The notes beneath the pieces are model-generated. The model was not told the DNA's origin and ran no database searches. It saw only the letters and a list, made by a program, of their open reading frames with translations. A stretch of DNA of 9,129 bases from Chitinophagaceae bacterium UBA3430 (GTDB taxonomy: Bacteria; Bacteroidota; Bacteroidia; Chitinophagales; Chitinophagaceae): the NCBI GenBank assembly GCA_002378975.1, contig DFST01000009.1, positions 1 to 9,129 of the forward strand. The letters run 5' to 3'. This document shows positions 6,049-9,129 of this stretch, piece after piece; position 1 is the stretch's first letter, and the number at the start of each line of letters is the position of its first letter. A program made the position numbers and the translations under genes.

Positions 6049-6880
6049 TACGCACATTCAAGAACATCCCCAAGAGCACCAAAGCCATCCCAGCGTATTG
6101 CAACCATTGGTATTGTTCATCGAACAAGAACACCCCAAATCCGGCACCCCAAATGATGCCCGCATAGCTAATGGCTGAGACATTCGAGGCTTTATCGGAC
6201 TGATAGGCTCGCGTCATAAAGAACTGTCCGAACTGGGTTGTAACTCCCGTCATCAACAACCAAAACCACTCGATTCCCATGGGCATGCGCCAAGCTTCAT
6301 CGAACAAGAGGTAAGCCATGAGTGACAATGGCAGGGTGATTAGCGGGAAATAAAACACCACTACATTGGGATTTTCAAGATTTTTCAATCTTCGGATCGT
6401 ATTGTAAGCGAAAGCAGAGAAAAGTGCACCGCCCAATCCAGCCAGAATACCCGCCATGGTAACTTCATTGGAAACGCCATTCACCACCACCACGCCAATC
6501 ATACACAAACCAAAAAACAAGTAACTCAGAGGATGGTTCTTTTCATCACCCAAAGCCACGGCCACCAAAGTAGTTAGGATGGGCGATAGATAATGAATCA
6601 CGATCGCGTTGCCCAATGGCATCACTTGCAGGGTGTAGAAATAGCAAAACAAACCCATCGACCCAAACAAGCCACGCATGGCCAACAATTTGGGATTTTT
6701 GCCCCACGGCGATTGCTTTAGCTGAAACAAGATACCCAAGCTCAATACAATTTGCACCACCGCACGGAAGAATACCACTTGTGAAACGGGCATATCGTGA
6801 ACAAACTTCACGGATACGTTCATCAAACCAAAGGAAAGCGAAGCCAACAACATCAACCAGACTCCGCGAGACAACTTCAT
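6020..6880 (-). CDS. EamA/DMT-superfamily permease (10 TM)
   Basis: Inner-membrane permease of the drug/metabolite transporter superfamily. The 286-residue length and ten hydrophobic segments (roughly 8-26, 33-53, 67-84, 91-109, 117-134, 143-161, 172-192, 205-220, 235-254, 258-276) fit two EamA repeats. Typical features are the opening LASLSFGLMNVSVK, the LGNAIVIHYLSPILTTLVA segment of the first repeat and its counterpart KASNVSAISYAGIIWG in the second, and a short basic tail after the last helix (RINLRREAAQ). The substrate cannot be inferred; amino acids or other metabolites are usual for the family. The ATG at 6880 lies 4 nt after a -7 box. The 3' end overlaps the tail of the convergent GlmU-like gene by 29 bp (6020-6048), with no terminator between them. 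Confidence 0.92.
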   Translation of the reverse strand: MKLSRGVWLMLLASLSFGLMNVSVKFVHDMPVSQVVFFRAVVQIVLSLGILFQLKQSPWGKNPKLLAMRGLFGSMGLFCYFYTLQVMPLGNAIVIHYLSPILTTLVAVALGDEKNHPLSYLFFGLCMIGVVVVNGVSNEVTMAGILAGLGGALFSAFAYNTIRRLKNLENPNVVVFYFPLITLPLSLMAYLLFDEAWRMPMGIEWFWLLMTGVTTQFGQFFMTRAYQSDKASNVSAISYAGIIWGAGFGVFLFDEQYQWLQYAGMALVLLGMFLNVRINLRREAAQ

Positions 6881-6884
6881 GGGA

Positions 6885-6892
6885 CAAAGATA
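6885..6892 (-). promoter_or_regulatory. -7 promoter box for the EamA permease gene
   Basis: On the minus strand the box reads TATCTTTG, an exact TAnnTTTG match that ends 4 nt before the ATG at 6880. It lies between the mdh terminator and the gene, as expected for an independent unit. The -33 element is unclear. Confidence 0.55.
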
Positions 6893-6915
6893 CTTTGAAA
6901 CCCAAATGCTGAAAA

Positions 6916-6945
6916 AACAAAAAGGGCAGATCGGCCCTTTTTGTT
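6916..6945 (-). terminator. Intrinsic terminator of mdh
   Basis: AACAAAAAGGGC at 6916-6927 pairs perfectly over 12 bp with 6934-6945, leaving a 6-nt loop. Read on the minus strand, the stem ends GCCCTTTTTGTTTTTTC, a strong U-tract. It lies 38 nt after the mdh stop and shields the downstream permease gene. A second, smaller palindrome (AATCCGA/TCGGATT, 6952-6967) lies between it and the mdh stop and has no T-tract. Confidence 0.9.
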
Positions 6946-6983
6946 GCTATTAATCCGAAATCGGATTGGGATTGGATTCTTAA

Positions 6984-7907
6984 TTACAAAGCGGCATTCA
7001 TACTGCGCACCGCAGCGGCACTCTTTTCAAATTCCGCTTTCTCGGCATCGTTGAGATTCAGAGAAACAATGCTCTCCCAACCACTCTTACCCAAGATCAC
7101 TGGAACACCAATGCAAATATCAGACTGACCGTATTCGCCATCCAAGGCTACGCAGCAAGGCATCAATTTCTTTTGGTCGCATACGATACTTTGAACCAAC
7201 ACACTAACAGCAGCACCTGGCGCATACCATGCACTGGTACCCAACATACCTGTCAATGTAGCACCACCCACCATGGTATCTGCTTTTACTTTCGCCAATA
7301 CATCTTCAGACAAAAACTCTGTCACTGGAACACCTTTGTAAGAGGCCAAACGAGTCAAAGGAATCATGGTAGTATCACCATGACCGCCAATAACCATTCC
7401 ATCTACATCCGATGCTGGACATCCCAATGCCGTAGACAAATAGTATTTGAAGCGGGCTGAATCTAGCGCACCACCCATACCAATGATGCGATTCTTTGGC
7501 AATCCGGAGGTGGTTTTAGCCAAGTATGTCATTGTATCCATGGGGTTACTCACAATAACTACAATGGCATTCGGCGAATGTACTAGGCAATTCTCCATCA
7601 CTGTTTTCACAATACCTGCGTTGATACCGATCAGCTCTTCACGGGTCATGCCTGGTTTACGAGGAATACCACTTGTAATCACAACAACATCACTACCTGC
7701 GGTTTTGCTGTAATCATTCGTGCTACCCGAAATGCGCGTATCAAAGCCATTCAATGCAGCCGTTTGCATCAAATCCAAAGCCTTGCCTTCGGCAAAGTTT
7801 TCTTTGATATCCAACAACACAACTTCCGCTGCGAAATTCTTGATTGCAATGTACTCCGCGCAGCTTGCGCCCACGTTTCCGGCTCCGATAACACTAATTT
7901 TACTCAT
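6984..7907 (-). CDS. mdh: Malate dehydrogenase, NAD-dependent, LDH-like type
   Basis: Oxidises malate to oxaloacetate in the TCA cycle; cytosolic. I place the start at the ATG at 7907, giving 307 residues that begin MSKISVIGAGNVG. The longer frame from 8006 would add 33 residues ahead of the Rossmann fold, and its N-terminal part crosses the promoter region. Visible: the dinucleotide loop GAGNVG (8-13), Asp33 for the NAD ribose, the active-site loop IPRKPGMTR (81-89) with Arg83 as the residue that selects malate over lactate and Arg89, Asn121, Asp149, Arg152, and catalytic His176 in GGHGDTT. Length and motifs fit the LDH-like MDH group found in Bacteroidota. It is a single-gene unit: a promoter box at 7935-7942, a terminator 38 nt downstream, and a divergent arginine decarboxylase gene upstream. 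Confidence 0.97.
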   Translation of the reverse strand: MSKISVIGAGNVGASCAEYIAIKNFAAEVVLLDIKENFAEGKALDLMQTAALNGFDTRISGSTNDYSKTAGSDVVVITSGIPRKPGMTREELIGINAGIVKTVMENCLVHSPNAIVVIVSNPMDTMTYLAKTTSGLPKNRIIGMGGALDSARFKYYLSTALGCPASDVDGMVIGGHGDTTMIPLTRLASYKGVPVTEFLSEDVLAKVKADTMVGGATLTGMLGTSAWYAPGAAVSVLVQSIVCDQKKLMPCCVALDGEYGQSDICIGVPVILGKSGWESIVSLNLNDAEKAEFEKSAAAVRSMNAAL

Positions 7908-7934
7908 GGCGTATTGATTTTGATTTTGGTAGCG

Positions 7935-7942
7935 CGAATTTA
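7935..7942 (-). promoter_or_regulatory. -7 promoter box for mdh
   Basis: On the minus strand the box reads TAAATTCG, the same octamer seen before ltaE, and it ends 27 nt before the mdh ATG. It lies inside the longer frame that would start at 8006, which supports the 7907 start. An A-rich leader without a Shine-Dalgarno site follows. No clear -33 box is present. Confidence 0.45.
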
Positions 7943-8016
7943 CAAAAACAATTCTAGCGATTTGCGAAAATTCCAACTCACTTACAAGTATATAAAAAAA
8001 TACCATCCAACTGACT

Positions 8017-8024
8017 TACATTTG
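8017..8024 (+). promoter_or_regulatory. -7 promoter box for the arginine decarboxylase gene
   Basis: TACATTTG matches TAnnTTTG exactly, 32 nt before the GTG start at 8057. The leader that follows is A/T-rich (it includes CCAACCAAAAAAC) and has no Shine-Dalgarno sequence. A -33 TTTG is not evident at the expected distance. Confidence 0.5.
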
Positions 8025-8056
8025 TATAATTTTTATAATCCAACCAAAAAACAATC

Positions 8057-9129
8057 GTGAAAAACAAGTACGTTGACCTCATTAACCAAACTTTTTACTT
8101 CCCTACAGAAGAATTCAAGCTTGACAACAATGACAACCTCGAATTCCATGGAATTCCTATGATGGACCTCATCGAGCAGTACGGAACACCATTGAAATTC
8201 ACCTATTTACCCAAAATTTCCGAGAATATCCAGAAGGCAAGAACATGGTTTAATGTAGCCATCGCCAAGGCAGACTACCAAGGCAAATACTACTATTGTT
8301 ACTGTACCAAGAGCAACCACTTCTCTCACGTAATCGATGAAGTGCTGAAGAACAATGTCCACATTGAGACATCTTCAGCCTTTGATATTAACATCCTCGA
8401 GAACCTTTTTGAACAAGGTAAGATCAGTAAAGACAAATTTGTTGTGTGCAACGGCTTCAAAAAAGAAAATTACATCGAGAATATTGCGAACCTAATCAAC
8501 AGTGGCTGGAGCAATGTAATTCCTGTAATGGACAACAGCAACGAGATTGATTTACTCACAAAATACACCGACAAACCCGTAACCGTTGGCATTAGAATTG
8601 CCGCTGAAGAAGAACCCAAGTTCGAATTTTATACTTCCCGTTTGGGCATCGGATACAAAGACTTGGTCAGCTTTTATCGCACCAAAGTAAAGCGAAACAA
8701 AAATGTAAAGTTGAAAATGCTTCACTTTTTCATCAATACGGGTATTTACGACACCGCCTACTATTGGAATGAACTACACAAGTGTTTGAAAGTGTATTGC
8801 GAATTGAAACAGGAATGTCCCGACCTAGATACGTTGAATATCGGCGGCGGATTCCCCATCAAAAACTCGCTTACTTTTGATTACGATTACGAATACATGG
8901 CCACAGAGATCGTGAGTCAAATCAAGCAAGTTTGCACGGAGAACAATATCCCTGAACCCGATATCTTTACTGAATTTGGATCGTTCACGGTGGGTGAATC
9001 GGGCGGAAACATCTATTCGGTACTCGACCAAAAATCGCAAAACGACAGGGAAAAATGGAACATGATCGACTCGAGTTTCATGACTACCCTTCCAGACGCT
9101 TGGGCCATCAACAAGAAATTTATCATGCT
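8057..9129 (+). CDS. speA: Arginine decarboxylase, short Bacteroidota type (3' end outside window)
   Basis: PLP fold-type III decarboxylase (alanine racemase/ODC fold), expected to convert arginine to agmatine, the first step of polyamine synthesis; cytosolic. Translation from GTG at 8057 gives MKNKYVDLINQTFYFPTEEF, the N-terminus I recognise for this family in Bacteroidota. The first in-frame ATG (residue 35) would cut that off. 357 codons are present and the frame runs off the window; I recall the family at about 460 residues. Visible: YCYCTKSNHF (80-89) with Lys85 as the Schiff-base lysine, RLGIGYKD (195-202), HFFINTG (223-229), the PLP-phosphate loop NIGGGFP (261-267), and TEFGSFTVGESGG (305-317) where classical ODC relatives have EPGR. 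Specificity for arginine rather than lysine, ornithine or carboxynorspermidine is inferred from family resemblance. It is divergent from mdh. Confidence 0.87.
   Translation, partial: MKNKYVDLINQTFYFPTEEFKLDNNDNLEFHGIPMMDLIEQYGTPLKFTYLPKISENIQKARTWFNVAIAKADYQGKYYYCYCTKSNHFSHVIDEVLKNNVHIETSSAFDINILENLFEQGKISKDKFVVCNGFKKENYIENIANLINSGWSNVIPVMDNSNEIDLLTKYTDKPVTVGIRIAAEEEPKFEFYTSRLGIGYKDLVSFYRTKVKRNKNVKLKMLHFFINTGIYDTAYYWNELHKCLKVYCELKQECPDLDTLNIGGGFPIKNSLTFDYDYEYMATEIVSQIKQVCTENNIPEPDIFTEFGSFTVGESGGNIYSVLDQKSQNDREKWNMIDSSFMTTLPDAWAINKKFIM

Noticed and set aside
6952..6967. AATCCGA/TCGGATT palindrome between mdh and its terminator
   Set aside because: A short 7-bp inverted repeat without a T-tract, in a 3' untranslated stretch; chance or minor 3'-end structure is enough.
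7908..8006. 33-residue N-terminal extension of malate dehydrogenase from an ATG at 8006
   Set aside because: The Rossmann motif should be near residue 8, and the extension covers the promoter region with the TAAATTCG box.
8024..8039. Two TATAAT hexamers that look like sigma-70 -10 boxes before the arginine decarboxylase gene
   Set aside because: Bacteroidota use a different -7 consensus, there is an exact TAnnTTTG just upstream, and TATAAT is common in A/T-rich DNA.
4800..9129. Apparent fall in GC from the pgi/ltaE side towards the arginine decarboxylase end, suggesting transfer or a chimeric contig
   Set aside because: Hand-counted sample lines range from about 50% down to about 35-42%, but mdh in the same half has lines near 45-50%. 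The promoter style is the same throughout, and all genes fit one phylum.

Overview
The window looks like ordinary chromosomal DNA from a member of the Bacteroidota, probably a Chitinophagales/Saprospiria-type lineage. Four things point there: a type IX secretion C-terminal sorting domain, a GlmU-like nucleotidyltransferase of the form usual in this phylum, a short arginine decarboxylase typical of it, and -7 promoter boxes of the Bacteroidota form TAnnTTTG or the near variant TAnnTTCG, with no clear Shine-Dalgarno sites. The phylum call is inferred from family knowledge and motifs; no search was run.

Layout. At 1-1059 (+) is the C-terminal end of a secreted Ig-like/T9SS protein that begins outside the window. 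It converges on a minus-strand pair, ltaE (2849-3871) then pgi (1179-2837), separated by only 11 nt. The convergent gap at 1060-1178 holds a strong two-way terminator and a 9-bp-periodic repeat cluster that forms an imperfect inverted repeat and runs into the 3' end of pgi. Divergent from ltaE is yajQ (3943-4434, +), followed by rpmE2 (4532-4780, +), which has its own promoter, a leader with a perfect 8-bp stem, and a terminator. Next is a GlmU-like sugar nucleotidyltransferase (4861-6048, +), whose last 29 bp overlap the tail of a convergent EamA/DMT permease (6020-6880, -). Malate dehydrogenase (6984-7907, -) with its terminator follows, and divergent from it an arginine decarboxylase (8057 to the window end, +) that is cut by the edge.

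Function. The genes are mostly central metabolism (Pgi, Mdh, threonine aldolase), translation (L31 type B), polyamine synthesis (arginine decarboxylase), envelope sugar activation (the GlmU-like protein, inferred) and one small permease. Apart from the likely ltaE-pgi operon they appear to be separate transcription units, each with its own candidate promoter. No mobile element, CRISPR array, tRNA, rRNA, phage or defence gene was seen, and no stretch of 300 bases lacks a gene.

Most worth a second look: (1) the 9-bp repeat/inverted repeat at the pgi 3' end, which supplies the last codons and the stop of pgi; (2) the rpmE2 leader hairpin, a possible ribosomal-protein autoregulatory leader; (3) -7 boxes only 4-5 nt before three start codons, which predict leaderless mRNAs; (4) a palindrome shared by the divergent ltaE and yajQ promoters. 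I did not find a convincing new multi-gene system.
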